The notes beneath the pieces were generated by a model, which was given only the letters and a program-made list of their open reading frames with translations, was not told the DNA's origin and did not search any database. Positions 21,756-30,839 of a stretch of 54,619 nt of DNA are shown here, in pieces. Each line of letters starts with the position of its first letter. Positions within the stretch are counted from its first letter, which is position 1. A program made the position numbers and the translations under genes. This DNA is from a virus, in IMG/VR virus record IMGVR_UViG_3300042317_000583, positions 1-54,619 of that record; one strand, 5' to 3'.

Positions 21756-22397
21756 CTAGAACACGCCGCCGTCAAACGTGATGCCGTCGATGGCACCGCC
21801 CGTGATGTTCACGCTGGACGCTGACTGCGTTGCCATGCTGCCCAGCCCGAGGTTCGTGCGAGCGGTCGCCGCATCGGTCAAGTCAGATAGGTTAGACGCC
21901 TTGGCGAGCTTGCCGCCGATGCTGTTGCTGATCGTCGTGGAGAACGACGCATCGTTTCCGAGAGCCGCCGCAAGCTCATTGAGCGTGTCCAGTGCTGCCG
22001 GGGACGACGCTACCAGTGCTGCCACCGCAGCCGAGACGAACGCCGTCGTAGCGACCTGCGTGCTGTTCGTGCCAGCGGTCGCGGTCGGTGCGGTCGGCAC
22101 TCCGGTGAGCGATGGGCTGGCAAGAGGAGCATAGGTCGCCGTCGCCGTTGCCGTGGTCAAGTAGCTCGCAAGCTGCGACGACACGTCCACCGCAGCCACC
22201 GCCGACGTAACGTACGCCTTGGTCGCGTAGCTGCCGGGGCCACCGATGGCGACGACCGACGCCGAGCCGCCGCTGCCCTGACCGATGTAGAGAATCTGAT
22301 CAACTTCCGACCATGCAAGCTCGGACTGCAGGAGCGAACTCGGTGCCCCGCTTGCCCCGCCAGTTGCGCGCCGTCGAACGCGAAAAGGAGATGCCAT
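21756..22397 (-). CDS. Tail fibre protein (213 aa)
   Basis: Carries the fibre repeat S-P-S-L-T-G-V-P-T-A-P-T-A with V-A-T-T-A-F-V, then LDTLNELAAALGNDASF and A-R-T-N-L-G-L-G, as in phage long-tail-fibre shafts. The N-terminal 80 residues include I-L-Y-I-G-Q-G, typical of trimerising fibre starts. Translation is coupled to the previous gene (TAATG). Confidence 0.8.
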   Translation of the reverse strand: MASPFRVRRRATGGASGAPSSLLQSELAWSEVDQILYIGQGSGGSASVVAIGGPGSYATKAYVTSAVAAVDVSSQLASYLTTATATATYAPLASPSLTGVPTAPTATAGTNSTQVATTAFVSAAVAALVASSPAALDTLNELAAALGNDASFSTTISNSIGGKLAKASNLSDLTDAATARTNLGLGSMATQSASSVNITGGAIDGITFDGGVF

Positions 22398-22660
22398 TAC
22401 CAGTTCCCTCCGTCAAGAATCGGGTTGTTGTTCCACTTGTTGCCGTTGCCGTACTGCAGCACGTCACCCGGCTGCGGCGAGACAATCTGCACGTTGCTCA
22501 GTTGCTCAATCGCCCCGCCGTCCGTACCCGCCGGTCCTTGCGGCCCGATGCCGCCGCTCGCCGATGCTGACACGGTAGACGAGCCGACGCTGACCGACAC
22601 GCCGGTGCTGCTGACGCTGGCCGTAATGGGCTGCGACTGAACCGTTGCCGTGATGCTCAT
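22397..22660 (-). CDS. Small collagen-like fibre protein (87 aa)
   Basis: A beta-rich N terminus (TASVSSTGVSVSVGSSTVSA) leads into a short Gly-x-y run (G-I-G-P-Q-G-P-A-G), then a Q-P-G-D-V-L-Q-Y-G-N-G-N-K-W-N module. Its arrangement matches the first 70 residues of the large fibre at 24864-26705, which follows a paralogue of this gene's partner. The two gene pairs probably arose by duplication. Confidence 0.72.
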   Translation of the reverse strand: MSITATVQSQPITASVSSTGVSVSVGSSTVSASASGGIGPQGPAGTDGGAIEQLSNVQIVSPQPGDVLQYGNGNKWNNNPILDGGNW

Positions 22661-22980
22661 GCCGTCACCTCCACGGTGCCTTGCAGTGCTGTGCGCTTCA
22701 CGTCGCCCGGTGCCGTCCAGTCGAGCCGCCAGCCGTATGTGCCAGCGGGCATCGCGGCGGTCTGAGTGTCTGTGAGCGACACGCCCACCTGACCTGCGGC
22801 AGCGTCGGCCACGGTCGTCGTCATCGGCACGACGGTCGCCCCGGTGACTTGGCTCACGACGCTTGCCGTGACTGCGTAGCCGACGAGCGTCGTGCCGTCG
22901 AAGTCGATCACGGTGGCGAAGTCGTTGCCGCGACGGAAGGCGAGGTTCATGCTGCCGGGAAGCTGGGCGTAAGTCGCCAT
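22657..22980 (-). CDS. Fibre-base beta-sandwich protein, copy 2 (107 aa)
   Basis: The pattern F-R-R-G-N-D-F-A-T-V-I-D-F-D, L-T-D-T-Q-T-A-A-M-P-A-G-T-Y-G-W and V-E-V-T-A is shared with the protein at 26702-27067 and resembles baseplate upper proteins that anchor fibres. ATG 22980 overlaps the previous stop by one base. Probably an adaptor between tail tip and a collagen-like fibre. Confidence 0.7.
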   Translation of the reverse strand: MATYAQLPGSMNLAFRRGNDFATVIDFDGTTLVGYAVTASVVSQVTGATVVPMTTTVADAAAGQVGVSLTDTQTAAMPAGTYGWRLDWTAPGDVKRTALQGTVEVTA

Positions 22981-23831
22981 CAAGTGATCCCCCACTTGTT
23001 CATGAGGTACGAGTCAATAGCAGACGCGGTGCCGCTCGACAACGCACCCGTGTAGAACACAAGCTCGCCAACTTGGAAAACGCCCTGCAGCCAAATGTCG
23101 CCGCACGGGTGCGTGAAGGCGGCGTCGGCAATGCCGCTCATCGGAGCCTCGTATGCTCCGTTGACGTGCAGTGACGAGCTTGTGCCATTCAGCGTTGCCC
23201 GCATGAGGAACCACTGCTGATTGCGTATCGACTGGCCGGTCCAGTTGCTTTGGGTCGGTGTTTCAAAAGCGGGTTTTCCCCAATCCAGATACAGCCGAAC
23301 GGCGGAGGCCCAATCGTTTCCTCCCCAACTGTATTCAAGGTTGCGGATCAGAGTGTCAAACTGCGTGTTTGGCCTCCAGACCGCGAATACAGTCATCGGA
23401 TTGGTGACAAGGAACGAACCGCTCTCCCGGTTCGCCGCTGTCCGCAGGTTCGTTGGGTTGTTGCCCGGTCCCATCTGGAGGTAGTTGCGACCGTTTTGCC
23501 CAGCGGCCACAAGCGAACTCGGCCCTCCGATACCATACGTCTGCAAGTGCCGACCGTTGCCGCTGGAGTCCTCCAGCCTGCGGACGCCGCCACCGTCCGC
23601 CGTGACGAGCGAGCCGCCCGTGTCGGCACTGTAGAGCGATGCAGAGCTTGCGTCGTACCACGCATAGAGGCCGCTTGTGGTCTGGATGATATTGCCAACC
23701 GCAGGCGTGACGGAATTGCTGGCCGACGACCAAGCCCCCTGCCCAATGCCATTCACCGCAGCCACGCGGAATGTGTACGCCGTGCCGTTTGTCAGGCCCG
23801 CGATGGTTCTTGTTGTTGCTGTGGATGGCAT
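22980..23831 (-). CDS. FnIII-fragment plus LamG-like fibre protein (283 aa)
   Basis: The first 45 residues are only the second half of a fibronectin type III domain (TIAGLTNGTAYTFRVAAVNG). The missing first half lies in the upstream gene at 23842-24855. A LamG/concanavalin-like domain follows (residues 55-283), with an ANRESGSFLVTNPMTVFAVW core and a carbohydrate-binding look. AAGGA precedes ATG 23831. It is possibly an adhesin on the virion surface. Confidence 0.75.
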   Translation of the reverse strand: MPSTATTRTIAGLTNGTAYTFRVAAVNGIGQGAWSSASNSVTPAVGNIIQTTSGLYAWYDASSASLYSADTGGSLVTADGGGVRRLEDSSGNGRHLQTYGIGGPSSLVAAGQNGRNYLQMGPGNNPTNLRTAANRESGSFLVTNPMTVFAVWRPNTQFDTLIRNLEYSWGGNDWASAVRLYLDWGKPAFETPTQSNWTGQSIRNQQWFLMRATLNGTSSSLHVNGAYEAPMSGIADAAFTHPCGDIWLQGVFQVGELVFYTGALSSGTASAIDSYLMNKWGIT

Positions 23832-23841
23832 TAGTGTTTCC

Positions 23842-24855
23842 TTACGCGATGCTCAGCGTTGCGGTGATGCGGTCGTTCAACTCACTGTCTTCAGAATCCT
23901 TGGTGTAAACGAGGACGATATGCTGCCCAGCAGTGACCGACAGAGTGCCACTCGATGTCTGCGTGCCGCTGACCTCGCCCGACACGGCTGTGATCGCCGC
24001 GTTGCTAGATGGGGAGGCTGACGTTACATACAGCCGCCCAATGTCAAAGCTCGCCTGCGAACTCGCAGTCACGTTGTAGCTGAGAGTGCCAGTAGTTCCA
24101 ACAAGCAGCCAGAGCCGAGTTTCGGTGGTATTGTAGCCAGTCCCTGTCAGAGTCGCCGTCACGGTGCTAGTGCCTGTTACTGAGTGAGTGAAGGGACCGT
24201 ACTTGTTCGCATATGTCAAAGGCACCGCCGGTGCAGGCACAGTCAGCGCGACCGCATTGCTCGTCACGCTTGCCGCGCCGACAGCACTGACTACCACTCG
24301 GTAGCGGTCGTCGTTGTCTGCTCCGTTGGTCAGCCCTGTGAGCGACAGTGTTGCCGACGTGGCACCGCTGACAGGGGTGAACGTAGTGCCGCCGTTGTCG
24401 CTTCGTTCCCACTGGTAAGTTGCTGAAACGCTGCTCGGTGTCACCGATGCGGTCACGCTGAACGTCGCCGCGCCGCTGGATGCCGTCTGGTTAGTAGGCT
24501 GCGACGTGATGGCGACCGACTCGGCAACGCTTGACCACGTACTGCCGCTGTTGGACGAATACTCAACGATGTAGTCAGTGATCGGAGTCTGAGCGAGAAC
24601 GCTCGGTGCAGTCCATGCGAGCGATGCCTGAGCGTTGCCAGACGATGCCGTGACGCTCGTCGGGGCAGGGGGGAGGAACAGATTCAGCCGCGAGTCTGCG
24701 CCGCCGAGCGTCACGCTGACAATGTTTCCGGCGGGTGTTTTGGTGAATGCCTTGCCGTCAGCCCAGTTGACCGCGAGTTCATGCGTCTGCAGGTCGCTGG
24801 TCGTCGGCACGGCTCCGCTGGTGTACGAGCGTCGCGGGAGAATCTTGTCAGGCAT
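23842..24855 (-). CDS. Modular fibre protein: FnIII half, Ig-like and C-terminal beta domain (337 aa)
   Basis: An N-terminal fibre module (residues 1-60) is followed by the first half of an FnIII domain (LAWTAPSVLAQTPITDYIVE). An Ig-like domain comes next (TSQPTNQTASSGAATFSV to VALTVPAPA), then a C-terminal beta domain (THSVTGTSTVTATLTG to the end). The FnIII domain seems interrupted by the inserted Ig and C-terminal domains, its second half now starting the downstream gene. The role is host binding or decoration. Confidence 0.75.
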   Translation of the reverse strand: MPDKILPRRSYTSGAVPTTSDLQTHELAVNWADGKAFTKTPAGNIVSVTLGGADSRLNLFLPPAPTSVTASSGNAQASLAWTAPSVLAQTPITDYIVEYSSNSGSTWSSVAESVAITSQPTNQTASSGAATFSVTASVTPSSVSATYQWERSDNGGTTFTPVSGATSATLSLTGLTNGADNDDRYRVVVSAVGAASVTSNAVALTVPAPAVPLTYANKYGPFTHSVTGTSTVTATLTGTGYNTTETRLWLLVGTTGTLSYNVTASSQASFDIGRLYVTSASPSSNAAITAVSGEVSGTQTSSGTLSVTAGQHIVLVYTKDSEDSELNDRITATLSIA

Positions 24856-24863
24856 CGCTTACC

Positions 24864-26705
24864 TCAAGAAGTTGGGAACGCCGCAGTGGGCACGGCGAAA
24901 TTGGTGCTGGTGCTGCTGGTCCCGGTGTAGCGTGCGGCAGCGGTGAGCCGAATGTCGTCTATGTTGCCATTCCAGTAGCCCATCAGACCATTCGCCTCAA
25001 GGAAGCTGCTCTCCGCAAACGAGCGGCTAATCCACACTTCGTCGTGCGACAGGTTCACGCTCACGTTTGTCGAGCCGCTAGCAACGCAGATGCCGTTGGC
25101 GTAAAGCCGCATCGTGCCCGCCGACCGCACAAGGGCGACATGGTGCCACGCTGCGGCGTCAAGCGAACCGCCGAGCAGCGTTGCGCCGTTTTGGGTGTCA
25201 CCCCAGTTGGCTCCCAGCTGACCGCTTGAGTTCACGAACACCGCGTAGCCGTATGCGGACGCATAGCCGCTCCGCGTGTCAAACAGCGAGAAATACTGGT
25301 TGCTGCTGTTCGACACCGGCAGGCTGGGGAACCAAATCCACGCCTCGGCTGTGAAGTCACCAGTGCCAAACGGGAACGAACTGCTGCCGGTGACGACACG
25401 CAGGTAGTCGCCGTTGCCATCAAACGCGAGAGACTTCGCCCCCCACTTAGGATTGGCGGTTGTCGCCGCCGCGTTGCCAACTGACGAGACGGTCCAGTTG
25501 TTCGCCGACTGGTCATAGGCGTAAGTCGCCAAGTCAGCGTTGATGAGCAGGCGGACGCTTGAGAACAGCGGGTCGGTCGTCGGGCTTCCGCCGCCGCCGC
25601 CGCCACCGCCGCCGATGATCGTTCCAACGTAATCGCCGCCGTCAACCGTGCCTGCGAATGACCCGCCGCCCGCCGGCACAGCCCACGCCCCGTCACCTCG
25701 CAGGAACGTCGTCGATGAAGCGGTGCCCGAGCTTCCAAGCTGCGCGAGAGTCACGATGCCAGTGCGGCCCGCAACGCTCTGCACAGGAGCCGCCGCGATG
25801 GCGCGAGCGTCGGTAAAATACAAATTCGTTCCTTCCGGCACGTCGGTCGTCGTGCCGGGAGATGAAGAAATCTCGACGTATGTGCTGCCCGCCCACCGAA
25901 AGATTTTCCGTGTGTCCACCGCGACGTAAATGACACCGGCATCGCCGGTCGTTGGGAACGCCGAGAAGCTCGCCGCCTCTCGCACGTCGTCCACGAACGA
26001 CGGCAGCATTGAGGACGGCACTGTGCCGTTGACGAGCGTGGCATACGAGCCTGCCGCCTGTTTGGCGTCCAATGCTGTCTGCAAACCCGTCACGTCACTC
26101 ACGGCGTGCTGATGGGCAGCGGGAGCGAAGGTGGATGGCACGCCCGTCAGCATTGAGTAGGCAATTGCCGGGGCGGCGTGAGTATGGTCTGCCCGCGATG
26201 CCGTCAGTGCCGTGCCGGATGATGCGATGCCGAGCGGCTGCGGCGTCTCGTCGCTAAGGTTGACTGCTGGGCCTGCTGGGCCTGCTGGCCCGGCTGCGCC
26301 AGTTGCTCCGACGGGAAGCACCAGATTCAGCTTTTGCGACGGTGCTGCTCCGGTGATCGTCGCGGACGCCGTAATACCGCTGGCGACCGTGCCGACGGAC
26401 AGTGAGTTGGCGGGGCCAGTGCTGCCCGTAGCCCCAACGCTGCCCACGGGGCCCGCTGGTCCCGTGGCTCCGACCGGCAGCACCAGATTGATCGTCTGCG
26501 ACGGTGCCGTGCCGGTGATCGTAGCGGATGCTGTGCTGCCGCTTGCAACCGTACCGATAGCCAGTGAATTGCTTGGCCCTACTGGCCCCTGCGGACCTGC
26601 TGGGCCGGGCGAGGCGGACGGAGAAACCGTCACGCCAATCGTATCGCCACTCGTTGCTGTGACGCTCGGGCCGCTTTGCCCGTTCACTGTGATGCTGATG
26701 CTCAT
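24864..26705 (-). CDS. Large collagen-like tail fibre with LamG head (613 aa)
   Basis: The N-terminal beta module (residues 1-40) leads to two collagen-like Gly-x-y blocks, each followed by a similar ASATITG-A-P-S-Q linker. Fibre motifs follow: D-E-T-P-Q-P-L-G, A-S-R-A-D-H-T-H-A-A and the Y-F-T-D-A-R-A segment. A nine-glycine hinge encoded by a GGC-like run (25587-25610) precedes a LamG-type C-terminal domain of about 220 residues. It probably projects a carbohydrate-binding head. ATG 26705 overlaps the preceding stop. Confidence 0.85.
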   Translation of the reverse strand: MSISITVNGQSGPSVTATSGDTIGVTVSPSASPGPAGPQGPVGPSNSLAIGTVASGSTASATITGTAPSQTINLVLPVGATGPAGPVGSVGATGSTGPANSLSVGTVASGITASATITGAAPSQKLNLVLPVGATGAAGPAGPAGPAVNLSDETPQPLGIASSGTALTASRADHTHAAPAIAYSMLTGVPSTFAPAAHQHAVSDVTGLQTALDAKQAAGSYATLVNGTVPSSMLPSFVDDVREAASFSAFPTTGDAGVIYVAVDTRKIFRWAGSTYVEISSSPGTTTDVPEGTNLYFTDARAIAAAPVQSVAGRTGIVTLAQLGSSGTASSTTFLRGDGAWAVPAGGGSFAGTVDGGDYVGTIIGGGGGGGGGSPTTDPLFSSVRLLINADLATYAYDQSANNWTVSSVGNAAATTANPKWGAKSLAFDGNGDYLRVVTGSSSFPFGTGDFTAEAWIWFPSLPVSNSSNQYFSLFDTRSGYASAYGYAVFVNSSGQLGANWGDTQNGATLLGGSLDAAAWHHVALVRSAGTMRLYANGICVASGSTNVSVNLSHDEVWISRSFAESSFLEANGLMGYWNGNIDDIRLTAAARYTGTSSTSTNFAVPTAAFPTS

Positions 26706-27067
26706 GTCGACTCCACGGTCACGTCGCCGGCAAGGATCGTTTGCGTCACGGTCCCCGGGGCGACCCAGCGGAAGAACCACCGGTAGGTGCCGACAGGCGA
26801 CAGAGCCGAGGTCTGTGTCTCCGTCAGCCCGACGGACAGCTTGCCTTGCGTCAGGTTCACAACCCCAACAGTAGGCGTTGCTGCCGTCTGCCCCGCGGTG
26901 GGCACGGCAACGCCGCCCGAGGCCGGCACGGTCTGCTTGACGACGTAAATGCGGCAGTCAAACGTGTAGCCTGTCAGGTTCGTGGCGAAGTCGAGAGCAA
27001 TATCGACTTGGTCACCCTGCACGAACGACAGGTTCAGTTCCGCCGGGAGTTGGACGAAATCTGCCAT
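26702..27067 (-). CDS. Fibre-base beta-sandwich protein, copy 1 (121 aa)
   Basis: Paralogue of the protein at 22657-22980: L-N-L-S-F-V-Q-G-D-Q-V-D-I-A-L-D-F, V-G-L-T-E-T-Q-T-S-A and G-T-Y-R-W-F-F-R-W-V-A-P-G match in order. It resembles baseplate upper (BppU-type) domains. The following collagen-like fibre is coupled by ATGA, so this is likely its attachment subunit. Confidence 0.72.
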   Translation of the reverse strand: MADFVQLPAELNLSFVQGDQVDIALDFATNLTGYTFDCRIYVVKQTVPASGGVAVPTAGQTAATPTVGVVNLTQGKLSVGLTETQTSALSPVGTYRWFFRWVAPGTVTQTILAGDVTVEST

Positions 27068-27091
27068 CCCCCGAGCATAGAATTGCGAGAG

Positions 27092-27535
27092 TTATCCGTC
27101 GCTCGCGGGCGGAGGGCCATCCTTCAGCCCTTGGTTCGTGAGAGGGCTGGCTTGCAGGGAGTTTGCAATGGCTGCGAAGTCATCCGGGCCGACCGGAGAC
27201 GGCAGCACGGCATTCAGCATCGCGTTCGCCCCTCGCTCAACGATGGACGATACCGCCGCGCCTGCCGCGTCGAGAATGGCCTGCCGCTTGTCGCAGCCGC
27301 AATCCCTGCCGAGTACCTTCTTGAGCCTCTGCGGAGTCACCCCGATGGCTGCAAGGCTGCGAGATACCGCCGTACCGAGCCGCAGCGGAGGGACGGAAAT
27401 GCGGCGGGAAGTCTGCTCCGTTGCAATCTTCACCGCCATCTCGGGGATCGTGCGGCAGACGCGATACGTCGGCAGACGTTTGGCGAGATACCCGCACCGC
27501 CCGCACCGCAGAGTGTTTGCGTTGAAGTCACACAT
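27092..27535 (-). CDS. Zinc-finger-like tail-region protein (147 aa)
   Basis: C-D-F and C-G-R-C-G at the start, then T-Y-R-V-C-R, form a small cysteine module (residues 1-30). L-G-R-D-C-G-C-D-K-R-Q-A follows near residue 75, a motif common in phage tail-region genes. ATG 27535 overlaps the large upstream gene by one base (TGATG), though starts at 27562 or 27610 are possible. The C terminus is rich in P, A and N. Role unknown. Confidence 0.65.
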   Translation of the reverse strand: MCDFNANTLRCGRCGYLAKRLPTYRVCRTIPEMAVKIATEQTSRRISVPPLRLGTAVSRSLAAIGVTPQRLKKVLGRDCGCDKRQAILDAAGAAVSSIVERGANAMLNAVLPSPVGPDDFAAIANSLQASPLTNQGLKDGPPPASDG

Positions 27536-30486
27536 CACGGTTTCGATTGAATTATCACCCATGACTTCGTCGTCCCGAGGGATGTAATTGTGATGACCGA
27601 CTTGCGGCACAATCGCAAATCTCCAGTCACGAAAAGTCGGTCCGCATAAACAGCCGGAACTCTATCGTCAATCGAAATGGTCAGCAGTCCGTCCTCAGTC
27701 TTGCCAACGATTATCCAGTTCTCGGTCGCCGTGACAGACCACTCGCACCCCGGCTGCTGGGTGTGACTTACCTGCCCAATAATCGGGCATCTCTCAGACG
27801 AAAACCAGCGTCCCGACAGGTCGCCTCCGATGCTGTAAGCCGGAAGTCCGGTGCTGCCGGTGAGCCATATCACATCGAATGGGCATTCAATGCCATCGTA
27901 CCCAGCTTGGGTGACGTATGCCGTCGCCCCAGTCACGCTCTGTATGACAGTGGGCGAATAATAAACCTCGGGTGCTTCAATCAAAATTTCTCTCTCATAC
28001 CTCTCCGTGTGCGCGGGTATTGTTATCGTCTCGGTTAGTTCCGGGCAGCACCGCTGGAGCGTCACGGAACCGCCCTCTCGCGGAACCTGCGGGTGCTGCG
28101 GCGAGACGGTGATCGGCACCGGATCAATTTCCTCGTAAGAGGAAATGTCAAAGTCCGTCCCTTTCACTGGATTGTAGTTCTCTATACCCCCAGTGCTTTT
28201 CTCTCTCCACAGGTGATAGTAAATCACTTGGTTGCCAAATCCAGAGCCTTGGTATGGGAAGAACTCCCACTCGCTCCACTCAGAGCACCATGTCTCGCGT
28301 CCTCTAGATATGTTTATTCGCGCGCGCGCGGCAAAGGAACTACTGCTATTAGGCCATTCAGTATTAGGAACCCATCCGCTGCTTGAATCTATGACCAGCC
28401 AGTACCATTGAAAGTTGCAGTTTCCGTACGGATTAGACCAGCCAGACGATTCGGATTCGTTCTCAAGCAGGAGGACGTACGTTCCGGCGGAGACGGTCCC
28501 CGTGAATCTCCACGCATCGCTGTATGTGCCGTACCCATTCCCGAGCTTCATCTCTTTTTTTACCTCGACCTCGACCTCATGGGGAGGGCACTTCCCATTC
28601 GGGAACTTCGGCGTGCGCCGCTGCTTGCCATTTGCGTCTGAGCAGACCCAGCTTTTTGCCCACAGCGAGTCGTCGTCGCCGCCGATTTCGTACGTCCCAC
28701 TTTGCCACCAGTTCGGGCCGGTTATTTCGTAAGACTCTCGGCATGGCCCATTCTCTATGACCCATAGCAAATCACCGCAGTAGAAATGGCGGACGGACGC
28801 ACTCGGTGAAATGGTGGATTCTGCGCCGTAGTTGCCAGCATGAGAGGCGTACAAGCTCTGGCATGATTTCCTGCTTCCGTAATAGGCGCACCCGCGCTGA
28901 CGCATCGACATCGGCTCTAGGGTGTCTTGCCCGTGGCAGAGGTTCGTGTAAGCACGCGGACCCTTCTCATCACCTATGCTGTATTGGAGCGGCAGCTTGA
29001 CGGTCGGCGTGTACGTCAGAGTCCGCGAAACCGTGTTGGGATACCCTTGAGTCCTCGCCGTCCGGTCGGTCCAGACAAACTCCCGGGCGCAGACGCTAAA
29101 CTCGCAGAACGGCGTCGGCTCTGATACCTGCATCGTGAACGCGGTACTCACCGGCGTCGCATAGCCGGTCTGTATTGGATCAACGCCATACGGGCCGTTA
29201 TCGTACGGAACCGTGATCTCGCCAGCGAGGAAAGACTCAACAACAGAGGAGTCATAAATCCACTGGCTGCGAGGCGATTCGTCCCAAATCTCAAAACCCT
29301 TGATCCGCAGGTCGGCGGGCTTCATGATCCAGCTTTTCTCTAGGACTGAAACAGTCCCAAAGACGGGAGTCATGTACTCACTCTTCTCAGGCGTATGCCG
29401 ACGCCAGAACGACGTAGCTCGCAAGACCCGCCCCTGCGATACGAATTCAACGGTCGGGAAAGGGATTGAATTTGACGACCCGCCGAATCCATTGTCGCTG
29501 TAAAGGACTGCCGTCTTGGTCGTGGCAGTGTTCCCCGCAAACTCCGGCGGCGTAGCAGTAAACAGCGTGTCAGAGAACGGTCGCTGCTGGATCGGAGCCA
29601 TTGGCGGCAGCCCGCCTTCCGGCAGTGCCGTGGCTGGATTGCGGCCATAGACAGTCACCTGCCACGTCGTGTACCTGCGGGTCGCCCCTCGTGAATGCTC
29701 AATGACATAGCTGAGAACCACGCCGCTGGCAGACGCGGGCATGTACCCGAATATGGAGTCCGATGCCGCGAATGATGCCGTGGCGATTCGATCTCGCCCA
29801 GCAACGCGAAACGAAACGGTCAGCAGAGCCTTCAGCGAGTCCTCTGTGACGACGGAGCCGTCGAGCCACTGAGAGCCGGAAACGACTCGGCAACTATACA
29901 CCGACACCGAGGCAGCAGCGTTCTCGCTGAATGTCTTCCAGCCAACTTCGTACTCCCTATTGAGCGTCTCGCCTCGCAGCATCGTCGAGTTGCTGAGTGA
30001 GGGCGGAGGTTCCATCGGCAGCGTCACTCCTCTCAGGGTGACATTCCATACGACGGCATCTTCCTCAGTCTGGTCGAACAGCAGATGCTTGAGCCGAAAC
30101 GTCGCGGTCTGCGTCTCGCCGTCGCTCATTGAGGACGCCGCCCTCCCGGCCCCGTCGTTGCCTACAAGTGCCACCGAGAACGGCACCTCTTGCTTCGACG
30201 GGACTCGCACCGCACCGACCTGATAGGGGCTAGTCACGGCTCGCGAGTACCCATGCAGCGGCATGGAAACGGCCTCGCCGTTGGCGTACGTCGTGGGCGG
30301 CGCAGAGGTGTCAGTGCTCACAAAACGAATGCAGCGATTGAACTCAATGTAGTCGTCTAAATCGCACTTCGCCTTGCAGCATGTATTGCATGACGACCCG
30401 AGCATAAACCCGAGTGGGTACATGCCGGCCGCAAAAAAGAACACTGACCAGATGACGAGAGAGAGAGGCTCCACGGCGTCGATCAT
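27535..30486 (-). CDS. Large tail protein with hydrophobic N terminus and BACON-like end (983 aa)
   Basis: Residues 8-30 (LSLVIWSVFFFAAGMYPLGF) are strongly hydrophobic and are followed by a cluster of six cysteines (SSCNTCCKAKC), unusual for a virion protein. Most of the length is beta-rich and aromatic, with cysteine-containing loops (residues ~470-640). The last 90 residues (CEWSVTATENWIIVGK) recall BACON domains, found in phage adhesins. Position downstream of the tape measure suggests a tail-tip or central-fibre protein. I do not recognise a specific family. Confidence 0.7.
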   Translation of the reverse strand: MIDAVEPLSLVIWSVFFFAAGMYPLGFMLGSSCNTCCKAKCDLDDYIEFNRCIRFVSTDTSAPPTTYANGEAVSMPLHGYSRAVTSPYQVGAVRVPSKQEVPFSVALVGNDGAGRAASSMSDGETQTATFRLKHLLFDQTEEDAVVWNVTLRGVTLPMEPPPSLSNSTMLRGETLNREYEVGWKTFSENAAASVSVYSCRVVSGSQWLDGSVVTEDSLKALLTVSFRVAGRDRIATASFAASDSIFGYMPASASGVVLSYVIEHSRGATRRYTTWQVTVYGRNPATALPEGGLPPMAPIQQRPFSDTLFTATPPEFAGNTATTKTAVLYSDNGFGGSSNSIPFPTVEFVSQGRVLRATSFWRRHTPEKSEYMTPVFGTVSVLEKSWIMKPADLRIKGFEIWDESPRSQWIYDSSVVESFLAGEITVPYDNGPYGVDPIQTGYATPVSTAFTMQVSEPTPFCEFSVCAREFVWTDRTARTQGYPNTVSRTLTYTPTVKLPLQYSIGDEKGPRAYTNLCHGQDTLEPMSMRQRGCAYYGSRKSCQSLYASHAGNYGAESTISPSASVRHFYCGDLLWVIENGPCRESYEITGPNWWQSGTYEIGGDDDSLWAKSWVCSDANGKQRRTPKFPNGKCPPHEVEVEVKKEMKLGNGYGTYSDAWRFTGTVSAGTYVLLLENESESSGWSNPYGNCNFQWYWLVIDSSSGWVPNTEWPNSSSSFAARARINISRGRETWCSEWSEWEFFPYQGSGFGNQVIYYHLWREKSTGGIENYNPVKGTDFDISSYEEIDPVPITVSPQHPQVPREGGSVTLQRCCPELTETITIPAHTERYEREILIEAPEVYYSPTVIQSVTGATAYVTQAGYDGIECPFDVIWLTGSTGLPAYSIGGDLSGRWFSSERCPIIGQVSHTQQPGCEWSVTATENWIIVGKTEDGLLTISIDDRVPAVYADRLFVTGDLRLCRKSVITITSLGTTKSWVIIQSKP

Positions 30487-30837
30487 CTAGCACTCCGCTG
30501 CGATGACGTAGAAGGAGCCGTTGCATCTGGCGAGCATCACCCACTTGCCGGATGCAATCTTCGCAAATTTATTGCATGCGACGACGGTGTCGCCGGACGA
30601 CGCAGTCTCGCTGCCGGGTGTGCCGACGTACAGCGTCAGCGTTTGGTTCTGGCCGACCGCCCACTCAGCAGTAGTCTTGCTCAGGTAATGCGACGAGGCG
30701 TACGGAGCGTTTCGCCCGCCCATCCCGGGTTGCTTGCGGTCGCCGCCGCGCACGACGCGAACCGTCTCCGCGATTTCCTTTGCGGCACTGCGGGTAAACT
30801 GCACCCCGGCGTTTGTGTTGGCTTTGTCGCGTGGCAT
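30487..30837 (-). CDS. Tail-tip region protein (116 aa)
   Basis: A basic N terminus (T-R-S-A-A-K-E-I-A-E-T-V-R-V-V) is followed by a compact beta domain (Q-T-L-T-L-Y-V-G-T with KFAKIASGKWVMLARCNG-S-F-Y). The pattern is frequent in short proteins between tape measure and fibres. No activity is inferred. Its stop lies one base from the next gene's start. Confidence 0.65.
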   Translation of the reverse strand: MPRDKANTNAGVQFTRSAAKEIAETVRVVRGGDRKQPGMGGRNAPYASSHYLSKTTAEWAVGQNQTLTLYVGTPGSETASSGDTVVACNKFAKIASGKWVMLARCNGSFYVIAAEC

Positions 30838-30839
30838 GA

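Noticed and set aside
25580-26600. CRISPR- or satellite-like repeats in the fibre region
   Set aside because: The repeated blocks are in frame and encode collagen-like Gly-x-y triplets and glycine runs; spacing is irregular and no spacers are present.
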